A stretch of 14,615 nt of DNA from an uncultured Cellulosilyticum sp. (GTDB lineage Bacteria > Bacillota > Clostridia > Lachnospirales > Cellulosilyticaceae), in assembly GCA_934725855.1 (NCBI GenBank), contig CAKVCL010000051.1:1-14615 (forward strand), given 5' to 3'. The notes below the pieces were generated by a model. That model was not told where the DNA came from. It ran no database searches and saw only the letters and a program-made list of their open reading frames with translations. The translations under genes were made by a program, and so were the position numbers. Below are positions 1-6,738 of the stretch, in pieces; positions within the stretch are counted from its first letter, which is position 1; every line of letters starts with the position of its first letter.

Positions 1-34
1 CGAAGCTCTTTGTTATACCTTTTATATTAATCAT
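1..34 (-). CDS. Start of a probable ABC transporter ATP-binding protein (partial)
   Basis: Reading the minus strand from the ATG at 34-32 gives MINIKGITKSF before the window ends. This matches the usual opening of ABC transporter ATPases, where an 'I.....TKSF' strand comes before the Walker A loop. Only 11 residues are visible and no Walker motif can be checked, so the family is an inference. A TAnnTTTG box lies about 27 bp upstream at 61-68, which supports a real start. The gene lies beyond the terminator of the GH28 operon and is probably a separate transcription unit, unrelated to pectin use. Confidence 0.5.
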   Translation of the reverse strand, partial: MINIKGITKSF

Positions 35-60
35 TTTCTTACTCAAAATTATTTTGCAGG

Positions 61-68
61 CAAAATTA
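61..68 (-). promoter_or_regulatory. Bacteroidetes -7 box for the gene at the left edge
   Basis: The minus strand reads TAATTTTG, an exact match to the Bacteroidetes -7 consensus TAnnTTTG, about 27 bp upstream of the ATG at 34. I see no good TTTG -33 box at the usual distance. The region is AT-rich, so a chance match is possible. Confidence 0.4.
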
Positions 69-133
69 AGCAAAATAATTGGAAAAGCCTAATTTTAAGA
101 GATAAAAAGAAATAAGGAGGGATATAAAAAAAC

Positions 134-168
134 AAAACGAGCCTTATTCTTGCAAATAAAGCTCGTTT
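134..168 (-). terminator. Intrinsic terminator of the GH106-GH105-GH28 operon
   Basis: An inverted repeat pairs AAACGAGC (135-142) with GCTCGTTT (161-168). It continues past one mismatch into TTATT/AATAA around a 6-nt loop (149-154). On the minus strand the stem is followed by a long T-rich run (about 124-137 in plus coordinates), as in a Rho-independent terminator. It lies about 40 bp beyond the GH28 stop codon. Confidence 0.85.
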
Positions 169-208
169 CAGTACTCAATTTTGTATTACTTTCTATAAAA
201 TGTAGGTG

Positions 209-1600
209 CTATTTCAACCCATCGGCATCACCGGTGGTCTTCAATCCGTTGCTTTTTTCTCTAGGGGTGATATTCACCTTCTTTGCTATGGTGTTCTCGA
301 TAAGGTTGGTATCAAAAGCCATCTTCTTGTCGGTACAGTTGATGTTCTCGAAGGTGAAATCTACCAGACGGTATTTCTCGCTCTTGCCCACATCGAAGAA
401 GTTGTCGCAATCCATCTGGATATTCTTCATCGTGATGTTGTTGCACTGGCTCAGCGGCATGTCCTTGCGATCGCCTGGCTTGAAGAACTGCTTCCATGGG
501 CGGATGACGAGGAAGCTGCCTGTGGTGCCCTGGATGTTATCCACCGTTACATACTCGTAATGCTGAGGAGTATCAGGGCGCATCTTCAGCCAGAGTACGC
601 GCTGTGCATTGCCCACCTTGGTGTTGCGCAATACGATGTTGCGGTCTTTCACGCTTTCGCTGCCGAGGGTTAAGCAGCCGTGCACTCTTCCGTAGTTACA
701 GTTCTGGATGAGCACGTTATATACAGGACCATTCTCCGGTGCCTGGTCTGCCCAGGTGCCCTTGCCGCCCTTGATGGCGATGGCATCATCGTTTACGCTC
801 ATGTAGCAGCCATCCACCAGCACATCGTGACATACATCGATGTCGATGGCATCGCTACTTGGTGCCCGCATGCCACTGGTAGGGGCGAAGATGGTGCAGC
901 CCAGGAAGCGGACATGGTCGCAACGGTAGATGTGGTTGGTCCAGAACGGACTGTTCTGGATATGTACATCCTGCAAGGTTACGTTGCTTGAGTTGCTGAT
1001 ATAGACGAGGCGGGGACGCTGTGCATCCTTGTTGGTGCATTCACGGTTCCAGGTGCGACGAATCCAAAACTCCTCCCAGTAGTGATAGCCATTACCATCG
1101 ATGGTACCCGGACCGGCGATGGTAAAGCCGTTACATTTATCGGCATTGATGAATGCCGAGAAGTATTTGCAGGTCTCGCCTTCGATGCGGGTTTCTACCA
1201 CAGGGAAGTTGGCGATGCGATCGCTACCTTTCAGTTTTCCGCCTTCAGAAACATAGAGATGAGTCTTTGGACGGAAGAAGAGGGCACCGCTCTGATAGGT
1301 TCCGGCAGGCACCACGATAACGCCACCGCCATCTTGGGCAGCACGGTCGATAACAGCCTGGATGGCCTTGGTCTGAATCAGGGTGCTATCCGTTTTCACG
1401 CCATAGTCGGTGAGAACGTATTTCTTGCCCAGGGTATCCACGTTCACCTTCTGGGCGTTGCTGAACCAGGCATCCATCTTTGTGCCATCAGGCCAAAGTT
1501 CGGTTTGTGCCTTCTTTGCTTTCTTCTGTTTCTTTGCGGCGTTGGCGCTTAGTGGCGAAAACGCCACTAGGCAAGCCATCAGCCAGATATATTTCTTCAT
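209..1600 (-). CDS. GH28 family polygalacturonase-like glycoside hydrolase, exported
   Basis: This 463-residue protein has a signal peptide (about residues 1-22, cleavage near ANA-A) followed by a lysine-rich stretch (23-30). Its body has the repeats of a right-handed beta-helix. The GH28 active-site blocks are recognisable: SSDAIDI (248-254, matching the canonical NTDGIDI, so D250), NDD (270-272) and RVHGC (305-309, H307). The fourth block reads WLK (337-339) where RIK is usual, so its arginine is not in the expected place. GH28 enzymes hydrolyse alpha-1,4 bonds of galacturonic acid in homogalacturonan or rhamnogalacturonan by inversion. Next to GH105, GH106 and CE12 genes, an exo-acting rhamnogalacturonan role is likely, but the exact substrate is not readable from sequence. 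It is the last gene of a minus-strand operon, 88 bp after GH105, and a terminator follows. Confidence 0.88.
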   Translation of the reverse strand: MKKYIWLMACLVAFSPLSANAAKKQKKAKKAQTELWPDGTKMDAWFSNAQKVNVDTLGKKYVLTDYGVKTDSTLIQTKAIQAVIDRAAQDGGGVIVVPAGTYQSGALFFRPKTHLYVSEGGKLKGSDRIANFPVVETRIEGETCKYFSAFINADKCNGFTIAGPGTIDGNGYHYWEEFWIRRTWNRECTNKDAQRPRLVYISNSSNVTLQDVHIQNSPFWTNHIYRCDHVRFLGCTIFAPTSGMRAPSSDAIDIDVCHDVLVDGCYMSVNDDAIAIKGGKGTWADQAPENGPVYNVLIQNCNYGRVHGCLTLGSESVKDRNIVLRNTKVGNAQRVLWLKMRPDTPQHYEYVTVDNIQGTTGSFLVIRPWKQFFKPGDRKDMPLSQCNNITMKNIQMDCDNFFDVGKSEKYRLVDFTFENINCTDKKMAFDTNLIENTIAKKVNITPREKSNGLKTTGDADGLK

Positions 1601-1610
1601 GATTTATTCT

Positions 1611-1708
1611 TTTTTTACCTTTAAAACTTAGACTTGGGGACCAGCGATGGAATCGCTGGGAACGGTGGCGGAAGGGGGAGGTTCCTTTTTACTTTTTTAC
1701 TTTTAAAA
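1611..1708. repeat. Intergenic repeat element, copy A (GH105/GH28 junction)
   Basis: A short element fills the GH105-GH28 gap. Its core is an 8-bp perfect inverted repeat, CCAGCGAT-gga-ATCGCTGG (1641-1659), inside a GGGGACC...GGGAACGG block (1636-1665). T-rich blocks flank it: 1611-1626 and 1693-1708 match at 15 of 16 bases as direct repeats. A related copy lies at 9175-9297. The right end of the element encodes the last codons and stop of GH105 (KVKK-stop). No T-tract follows the hairpin, so it does not look like a terminator. It may be a REP-like or MITE-like element, or an RNA-processing hairpin; both are inference. Confidence 0.65.
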
Positions 1709-2816
1709 GCTTGTAATACTCTGCAGCACCAAGAAGGAGGCAACCTGTGCCGTAGTCCTCGAAATCAGGAACGGAGGTGAAGGTGACAGGCTGGCCAGCT
1801 GATGGCTCCTTTCCGGTGCCCTGGTTGTAGCCGATGAAACCATCCTCGTGAACGGATGCGGCAAGAGCCTTCCATGCCTTGTCCATCGCCTTCTGATAGG
1901 TGGCTCTAGGAAGAATGCCCTGCTGAACACCCCATGCCATACCATAGAGGAAGAGACCTGTACCGGTCATCTCAGGACCGCCATAGTTGGCAGGACAGAC
2001 GAGGCTTACGTTCCAGTAGCCATCCTTGCGCTGGCATTTCAGAATAGCCTGGCTCATAGAGATGAAATCCTTCTTCAGATACTGATAGTACTTGTCGGTC
2101 TTTGGCAAAGTCTCCATCACGCGGACCAGGGCTGCATACACCCAACCGTTGCCACGGCTCCAGTAACAGTTGCTGCCATCCTTCTCCTTGTAAGGTGGCA
2201 CGTAGTTCTTATCTCTCCACCAAAGTCCTTCTTTTTTGTTAAAGAGTCCATTAGCCAGGGTATCACGGCTCCATTTATAGGAATTCATCGCATAATCCAG
2301 ATACTTGCGTTCGCCGGTAATCTTGGCATACTTGGCGTAGGCTGGCATCGCCATCTGGATAGCGTCAATCCAAGTCCAGTAGTTTACTCGGTTGGTACCC
2401 ATCTGATGGTCGAGGTTCTCCTTCACCTTGCTCAAGTCCTTCTTGCCGCCGGTCTGAACGTAGCGGTCCATGTAGGTCTGCTGGCAGCACTGGTTGTCGG
2501 CATCGGTATTGTTCACACTTCCACGTGCTGTCCACTTGTGATAATCTGCCCACTTGTCTGTGTAGTCGAGATAGCGCTGCTGAGGGTCAATCTCGTAAAG
2601 CGCCATCAATCCCTCGTAATATACGGCACGGGTCCAGAGGTTGCTGGTACGTTTTTTCTTCACGAAAGTGTCGATGGTTGGGTCTCTGTACTTTGTCATG
2701 AAATAGTTGTTGGTGCGATGGGCTACCTCCAGAATTTCATTTTGCAATGCGGTCTGGGCAGACATTGAGGTCAAGCCCATGAGCATGCAGAGCGATGATA
2801 AGATCAGTTTCTTCAT
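1689..2816 (-). CDS. GH105/GH88-type unsaturated glycuronyl hydrolase (YteR/YesR-like)
   Basis: This 375-residue protein, of usual length for the family, has a signal peptide (1-20, cut near SMSA-Q). It belongs to the (alpha/alpha)6-barrel glycuronyl hydrolases. Visible family motifs are WTWIDAIQMAMP (147-158, with D151 the likely catalytic acid/base), WSRGNGW (219-225) and PEMTGTGLFLYGMAWG (281-296). The family removes the 4,5-unsaturated galacturonic acid left at the non-reducing end of oligosaccharides by pectate or rhamnogalacturonan lyases, by hydrating the double bond. No lyase is visible in the window, so its substrate must come from enzymes coded elsewhere. It sits 27 bp after GH106 and 88 bp before GH28 in one operon. 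The signal peptide points to the periplasm. Its last codons lie in a repeat element shared with the end of rhaB. Confidence 0.85.
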   Translation of the reverse strand: MKKLILSSLCMLMGLTSMSAQTALQNEILEVAHRTNNYFMTKYRDPTIDTFVKKKRTSNLWTRAVYYEGLMALYEIDPQQRYLDYTDKWADYHKWTARGSVNNTDADNQCCQQTYMDRYVQTGGKKDLSKVKENLDHQMGTNRVNYWTWIDAIQMAMPAYAKYAKITGERKYLDYAMNSYKWSRDTLANGLFNKKEGLWWRDKNYVPPYKEKDGSNCYWSRGNGWVYAALVRVMETLPKTDKYYQYLKKDFISMSQAILKCQRKDGYWNVSLVCPANYGGPEMTGTGLFLYGMAWGVQQGILPRATYQKAMDKAWKALAASVHEDGFIGYNQGTGKEPSAGQPVTFTSVPDFEDYGTGCLLLGAAEYYKLLKVKK

Positions 2817-2843
2817 TTGTCTTGTTATTAATATTATGATTAT

Positions 2844-5423
2844 TTACTTGATTTCTACGAGTTTCACGGTACTGTTAAGTCCGCTTGGCACAGGAGTCCA
2901 GTTCTCGTAGGTGGTCTTCTTGTAGTTGATATCCACCACGTTGATTTCCTTCATCTTGCGCCACTTTACACCCTGACGGTCCATTTCTGCGATGCGGTTG
3001 GCTGGCAGGTTGGTTACCTCGATACGGATGGTGTTCTTGCCCTTGTTGAGCGCATCCTTGCAGTTTAGGATATATGGTACAGCCCAGGCGCAACCTACAT
3101 ATTTATTATTGATATAGACACGGGCACTCTCGCGAACATCACCCAGGTCGATGGTCCACTGCTTCTTGGCATCATCCTTCGATAGCTTGATGGTAGTTTC
3201 ATAGACACCTGTTCCCATCATCACCTTCGCCTTTTCACTGAGACCTTCCCAAGACTTTACGCCCTTCAGGTTGAAGGTTTCGCCCACCTTAGGAGCATCT
3301 TCGGTGAATGACAGTTTCCAGGCATTCTCTGTCAGTTCGATGGTCTTGCTATCCGCTGCAGCGATGGCTTCCTTGCCGCCTACCTTCACCTTAGAACCGA
3401 GTTTCCATTCACCCACGGGTTTATTCGATGTGATGAGGATGCGGCTCTCGCCACTCTTCAGGTTCAGCAGGATACCCTTGTCGCCGATGGTTGCCTCGTG
3501 GTATTTGCCTGTCATAGGGTTGTACCAGATGCCATGCTTCTCGTTTACGGCCAAAGCCACGCTAGAAGCGATGTCCTTGCTGGTGAGGTTGGCGATGAAG
3601 TAATGATGGCCGATGCTGTTGGCACGTCGAATCATCTTCAAGCCCAGGTTCTTTCTCATCAGTTCCGGTTTTGCTGCCTGTTCCATTGCCTTGATGTTGT
3701 CGCCTTTGATAATCTTGGCGCCTTGTGCCTTGAGAGCAGAGATGTGCTGAATCACGTCGCTAGGCATGATGTTGTTGCCAGGGATGATGATACCTTTGTA
3801 TCGGGTTCCGGCAGCAGTCTCTACCATTCCATTCTTAAAGGTACATGTGCGGAGATACTTGTCGCTGATGTAGTCGCAGTCGAATCCTGCCTTGTCGATA
3901 TCGAGAATTACCTTGATAAACTCTGGCGCCTTCTTCGCCATGCTGTGGATATCGAATTGCATCAGCCAGTTCTTGGTATCCTTGCGCCACATATCTCTTA
4001 CAGGCAGATAAACCAGGAAATCATTGTCTGGCTGTCCCCACTGCAGATAGGTCTGGCAGTTGGTGATGTATTTCATCAGTTCCGGAGCATCGCGCCAGAT
4101 GCTGTTGGTAGGACTCATATCCACCGAAGCATAGAATTTCCAGCCTGGCCATGGATCGTTCTTAGGCGAATAGGCGGTGCCATGGAAGAACATGTGGTTT
4201 ACGCCGGCGCAGAACATCAGGTCCATATCCGGTTTCATCTGGCTCAGGGATGTGCGGAAGTGCTCGGTGAGCCAGGTGAAGGTTTCGCTGGATGTATATT
4301 TCTTTCCGGTGATGTGCGCAGCCGATGGAGCATATTTCAGCATACTGAGGTCGCTGAAGTTAGGACGGGTCTTTCCCGGATCCTTGCGCAGTCCCTTGAT
4401 GCCGAAATCGGTCAGTCCGAAGCCTTCAATTTCCGGAATGTCAACGGCTGCATAGCAGTCGATGAGGTTGGCTGGTGAACCGTGTGCCTGGTTGCGGGTG
4501 ATGGCACCACGCTTGTTTGCCCATTTGGTCCACTGTTCGGTGAAGTTATGGAGCAACATGTCGCCCAGGGTTTCACGGTAATCGCTTACCACCACAGCAT
4601 CGCCATCGAGGAACTCCGGGAATTTATCCTGCAGTTTATATCCGTGATATTTCTCGAATTCCGTCAGGAGGTTAGGCGTCCAGTTGGCGCCATACACCTC
4701 GTAGCTGTCGTTGAAGAAGGTATGCGGATATGGAGTCTTCGATGCTACGAAGGCGCTGTCGATGTGCTGCAGATAATTGGCCACAGCTGTAGAGTCGAAG
4801 TGGTCGATAACGTATCCTTCTCCTCCCGGAGCGGCACGCTTTACCTTCTGTCGGGTGCGGCTCTCATAGAGGGCGATGACTCGTTTCTTATATTTTTCTC
4901 CTTCCACAGGGAAAGCCTTGATGAGTTTCAGCTTGGCGAAATCACGCTCTTTCTTCGGCACGTTGAACTCAATCTCCATCAGTTTCTGCTTCACATCCAC
5001 GATGGTATCTACGAATACCGCCTTGCATGCCGCCTCGCTGATAGGCACCCAAGGACCTCCGAAAGGCCAGCCTGTACCTGTAGCCATATCGGTTTCGATG
5101 CCCACCTGTTTGTTTTCCTTTTCCACGAACTTGAGCATATCCATCCATTTTGGCGAGAGATAAGGGATATCGTTCTTGTCGTTGCCCTGCACACCATAGA
5201 GCGGTGTGATTTCCACGGCACCGATACCCGCCTTGGCGTATTCGCCAAGGTTCCACTTCAGATTCTCTTGATCCACGGCAGATCCCATCCACCACCATCT
5301 TACGCCCGGTTTGGCTTCCTGCGTAGGGGTAGGGAGGAACTGAGCCTGGCAGTTGAGTGACGACAACAATGCCAAAGCAAAGGATAATCCTATGAATTTA
5401 TGATTTCTTTTATTGTTCATCAT
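2844..5423 (-). CDS. GH106 family alpha-L-rhamnosidase, exported
   Basis: This 859-residue protein has a signal peptide (cut near QAQ-F, residue 28). The mature start has the GH106 signature RWWWMGSAVDQENL (42-55), followed by KAGIGAVEITPLYG (64-77) and TDMATGTGWPFGGPW (111-125). Further GH106 blocks are FFNDSYEVYGANWTP (236-250), DIPEIEGFG (328-336) and SSETFTW (378-384), whose acidic residues are candidates for catalysis or calcium binding. The C-terminal part (about 740-859) resembles a GH2-type beta-sandwich sugar-binding domain. GH106 enzymes release terminal alpha-L-rhamnose by inversion. Characterised members such as B. thetaiotaomicron BT0986 are about 1,100 residues, so this is a shorter form. 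The start could also be the second of two adjacent ATGs (5420). It is the first gene of the operon, with a promoter at about 5470, divergent from rhaD. Confidence 0.88.
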   Translation of the reverse strand: MMNNKRNHKFIGLSFALALLSSLNCQAQFLPTPTQEAKPGVRWWWMGSAVDQENLKWNLGEYAKAGIGAVEITPLYGVQGNDKNDIPYLSPKWMDMLKFVEKENKQVGIETDMATGTGWPFGGPWVPISEAACKAVFVDTIVDVKQKLMEIEFNVPKKERDFAKLKLIKAFPVEGEKYKKRVIALYESRTRQKVKRAAPGGEGYVIDHFDSTAVANYLQHIDSAFVASKTPYPHTFFNDSYEVYGANWTPNLLTEFEKYHGYKLQDKFPEFLDGDAVVVSDYRETLGDMLLHNFTEQWTKWANKRGAITRNQAHGSPANLIDCYAAVDIPEIEGFGLTDFGIKGLRKDPGKTRPNFSDLSMLKYAPSAAHITGKKYTSSETFTWLTEHFRTSLSQMKPDMDLMFCAGVNHMFFHGTAYSPKNDPWPGWKFYASVDMSPTNSIWRDAPELMKYITNCQTYLQWGQPDNDFLVYLPVRDMWRKDTKNWLMQFDIHSMAKKAPEFIKVILDIDKAGFDCDYISDKYLRTCTFKNGMVETAAGTRYKGIIIPGNNIMPSDVIQHISALKAQGAKIIKGDNIKAMEQAAKPELMRKNLGLKMIRRANSIGHHYFIANLTSKDIASSVALAVNEKHGIWYNPMTGKYHEATIGDKGILLNLKSGESRILITSNKPVGEWKLGSKVKVGGKEAIAAADSKTIELTENAWKLSFTEDAPKVGETFNLKGVKSWEGLSEKAKVMMGTGVYETTIKLSKDDAKKQWTIDLGDVRESARVYINNKYVGCAWAVPYILNCKDALNKGKNTIRIEVTNLPANRIAEMDRQGVKWRKMKEINVVDINYKKTTYENWTPVPSGLNSTVKLVEIK

Positions 5424-5466
5424 ATTGGGTTTATTAAGTTGCTCTTAATTGTTTATTCTTTGTTTG

Positions 5467-5474
5467 CAAAGATA
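5467..5474 (-). promoter_or_regulatory. -7 box of the GH106-GH105-GH28 operon
   Basis: The minus strand reads TATCTTTG, an exact TAnnTTTG match, about 43 bp upstream of the GH106 ATG. No convincing TTTG -33 box is seen 19-21 bp further upstream. A weak -33 would fit a promoter that needs an activator (inference). Confidence 0.65.
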
Positions 5475-5595
5475 GTGAAAAATACTCAATTATATCTGTG
5501 TTATAGTCCTTAAAAATGTAAAATCGTACAAATATGCTAGGTGTTTTGCCAAAAAGTCAAGGAAGTACATAAAAAAGAGCATAAATCTCATCTCA

Positions 5596-5621
5596 TCAAT
5601 AGAGTATGCATTCTCTATTGA
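5596..5621. repeat. Perfect 9-bp inverted repeat in the GH106/rhaD divergent region
   Basis: TCAATAGAG (5596-5604) and CTCTATTGA (5613-5621) are perfect complements around an 8-nt spacer that itself contains TGCA. It lies outside both predicted transcripts, roughly midway between the GH106 and rhaD promoters. It could be a dimeric operator or a stem-loop of an unannotated RNA. The sequence alone does not decide. Confidence 0.5.
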
Positions 5622-5637
5622 CTGTAGAATGAAAAAG

Positions 5638-5669
5638 GGCGGTTTTCTTGCGTGATGCAAGGAACCGCC
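5638..5669. terminator. Orphan terminator-like hairpin in the divergent region
   Basis: GGCGGTT (5638-5644) pairs with AACCGCC (5663-5669), and an inner stem CTTGC/GCAAG (5647-5651, 5657-5661) encloses a 5-nt loop. On the minus strand the stem is followed by CTTTTTC (T-run at 5632-5636). On the plus strand only a weaker, offset T-run follows. It resembles an intrinsic terminator, yet no gene that needs terminating is visible, because both neighbours start on either side of it. The rest of the 377-bp gap (5424-5800) holds the two promoters and the 5596-5621 repeat. I found no coding sequence in it. Confidence 0.5.
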
Positions 5670-5755
5670 TTCTGCATTTTTCTGGAATTTGAGGATTATG
5701 CCAAATGCTATAGCCCAAATATCAAAAGAATAGGGTGGATATGGGCGGAAATGAT

Positions 5756-5763
5756 TACTTTTG
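5756..5763 (+). promoter_or_regulatory. -7 box of rhaD
   Basis: TACTTTTG is an exact TAnnTTTG match 37 bp upstream of the rhaD ATG. There is no TTTG at -33. Instead a GGATATGG motif (5737-5744) lies exactly 11 bp upstream of the box; the same 8-mer lies at the same distance, in the opposite orientation, upstream of the rhaB -7 box. This could be part of a regulator site. Confidence 0.65.
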
Positions 5764-5800
5764 CAGCAGAAATTTTAAACAAGCTAATAACAAGATTAAT

Positions 5801-6610
5801 ATGAATAGTGTTTTAGAAGGTCGTCCTGCCTTGAAAAAGGAGGTCGAGAAGATTGCTGAAGTTGCCGGTTATCTCTGGCAGAATGGTTGGGCTGAGCGCA
5901 ATGGTGGTAACATCACTGTGAACATCACCGACTTGGTAGATGACGAAATCAAGGCTCTGCCTGCTATCAGCGAAGTAAAGCAGATTGGTACAACTTTGCC
6001 TGCATTGAAGGGCTGCTACTTCTTCTGCAAGGGTACAGGCAAGCGTATGCGCGACTTGGCTCGCTGGCCTATGGAGAATGGTTCTATCATCCGCATCCTG
6101 GACGATTGCGCCAGCTATGTTATCATCGCAGATAATCCTGTAATGCCAACATCTGAGTTGCCAAGCCACTTGAGCGTTCATGCCCGTCTCATCGAGAAGG
6201 GTTCTAACTACAAGGCTACCGTTCATACTCATCCTATCGAGCTTATTGCTATGAGCCACAATAAGAAGTTCATGGGCAAGGATGTGTTGAGCAATCTGCT
6301 TTGGAGTATGATTCCAGAAACCAAGGCGTTCTGTCCACTCGGTTTGGGTATTGTTCCTTATCAGTTGCCAGGCAGTTTGAAACTTGCTGAGGAGACCTTG
6401 AAGGAGTTGGAGGATTATGATGTAGTGATGTGGGAGAAGCATGGCGTCTTTGCCAAGGGCTTGGATGTGATGGATGCCTTCGACCAGATTGACGTACTCT
6501 CTAAGAGCGCCAAGATCTACATTGATTCCAAGTGTATGGGATTTGAGCCTGATGGTATGAGCCAGGAGGAAATGGCAGAGATGACCAAGGCTTTCAATTT
6601 ACCAAGATAA
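5801..6610 (+). CDS. rhaD: Rhamnulose-1-phosphate aldolase
   Basis: This 269-residue class II aldolase splits L-rhamnulose-1-phosphate into DHAP and L-lactaldehyde in the cytoplasm, the last committed step of L-rhamnose catabolism. Family features are WAERNGGNITV (30-40, substrate phosphate region), E119 in TSELPSH, the zinc-ligand pair H142/H144 in VHTHP, E173 in IPET and H214 in WEKHG. These match the E. coli RhaD residues E117, H141, H143, E171 and H212 within a small offset. The ATG at 5801 is chosen because an in-frame ATG at 5735 lies upstream of the -7 box (5756-5763) and would add non-family residues. The gene stands alone on the plus strand, convergent with rhaT. In the characterised B. 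thetaiotaomicron operon, where this enzyme is called RhaA, it lies inside the rha operon. Expression from its own promoter is likely. Confidence 0.95.
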   Translation: MNSVLEGRPALKKEVEKIAEVAGYLWQNGWAERNGGNITVNITDLVDDEIKALPAISEVKQIGTTLPALKGCYFFCKGTGKRMRDLARWPMENGSIIRILDDCASYVIIADNPVMPTSELPSHLSVHARLIEKGSNYKATVHTHPIELIAMSHNKKFMGKDVLSNLLWSMIPETKAFCPLGLGIVPYQLPGSLKLAEETLKELEDYDVVMWEKHGVFAKGLDVMDAFDQIDVLSKSAKIYIDSKCMGFEPDGMSQEEMAEMTKAFNLPR

Positions 6611-6698
6611 ATAGATTTATAGATAAAATATAAGTTATTAGTTTTAAAGATTGTTTTCTATAAGAATTTTTGGTTTAGATAATTAAGTTTAGTGAAAA

Positions 6699-6737
6699 GA
6701 CCCCGAGCATTGTGAAATACTCGGGGTCCTCTTTTTT
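6699..6737 (+). terminator. Terminator shared by rhaD and rhaT
   Basis: GACCCCGAG (6699-6707) pairs perfectly with CTCGGGGTC (6720-6728) around a 12-nt loop with a possible 3-bp inner stem. T6 follows at 6732-6737 on the plus strand, so it terminates rhaD. On the minus strand the stem starts about 10 bp after the rhaT stop and is followed by TTTTC, so it probably works in both directions. Confidence 0.88.
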
Positions 6738-6738
6738 G

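Noticed and set aside
114..120. Shine-Dalgarno-like AAGGAGG on the plus strand
   Set aside because: No start codon with an open frame follows at a suitable distance, and this group rarely uses such sites.
206..673. Plus-strand open frame opposite the GH28 gene
   Set aside because: It lies wholly within the GH28 gene on the other strand, has no family resemblance, and GH28 shows clear signal peptide and catalytic motifs.
1848..2768. 306-codon plus-strand open frame opposite GH105
   Set aside because: It is an antisense shadow of GH105; its translation has no recognisable domain, and it has no promoter or partner.
3498..5360. Long plus-strand open frames (3498-4478 and 4482-5360) opposite GH106
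   Set aside because: Both are antisense to a gene with strong GH106 motifs across its length. Their translations look like random read-through of its codons.
5735..5800. Upstream in-frame start for rhaD at 5735
   Set aside because: The rhaD -7 box (5756-5763) lies downstream of this ATG, and the extra residues do not belong to the family; 5801 gives the normal N-terminus.
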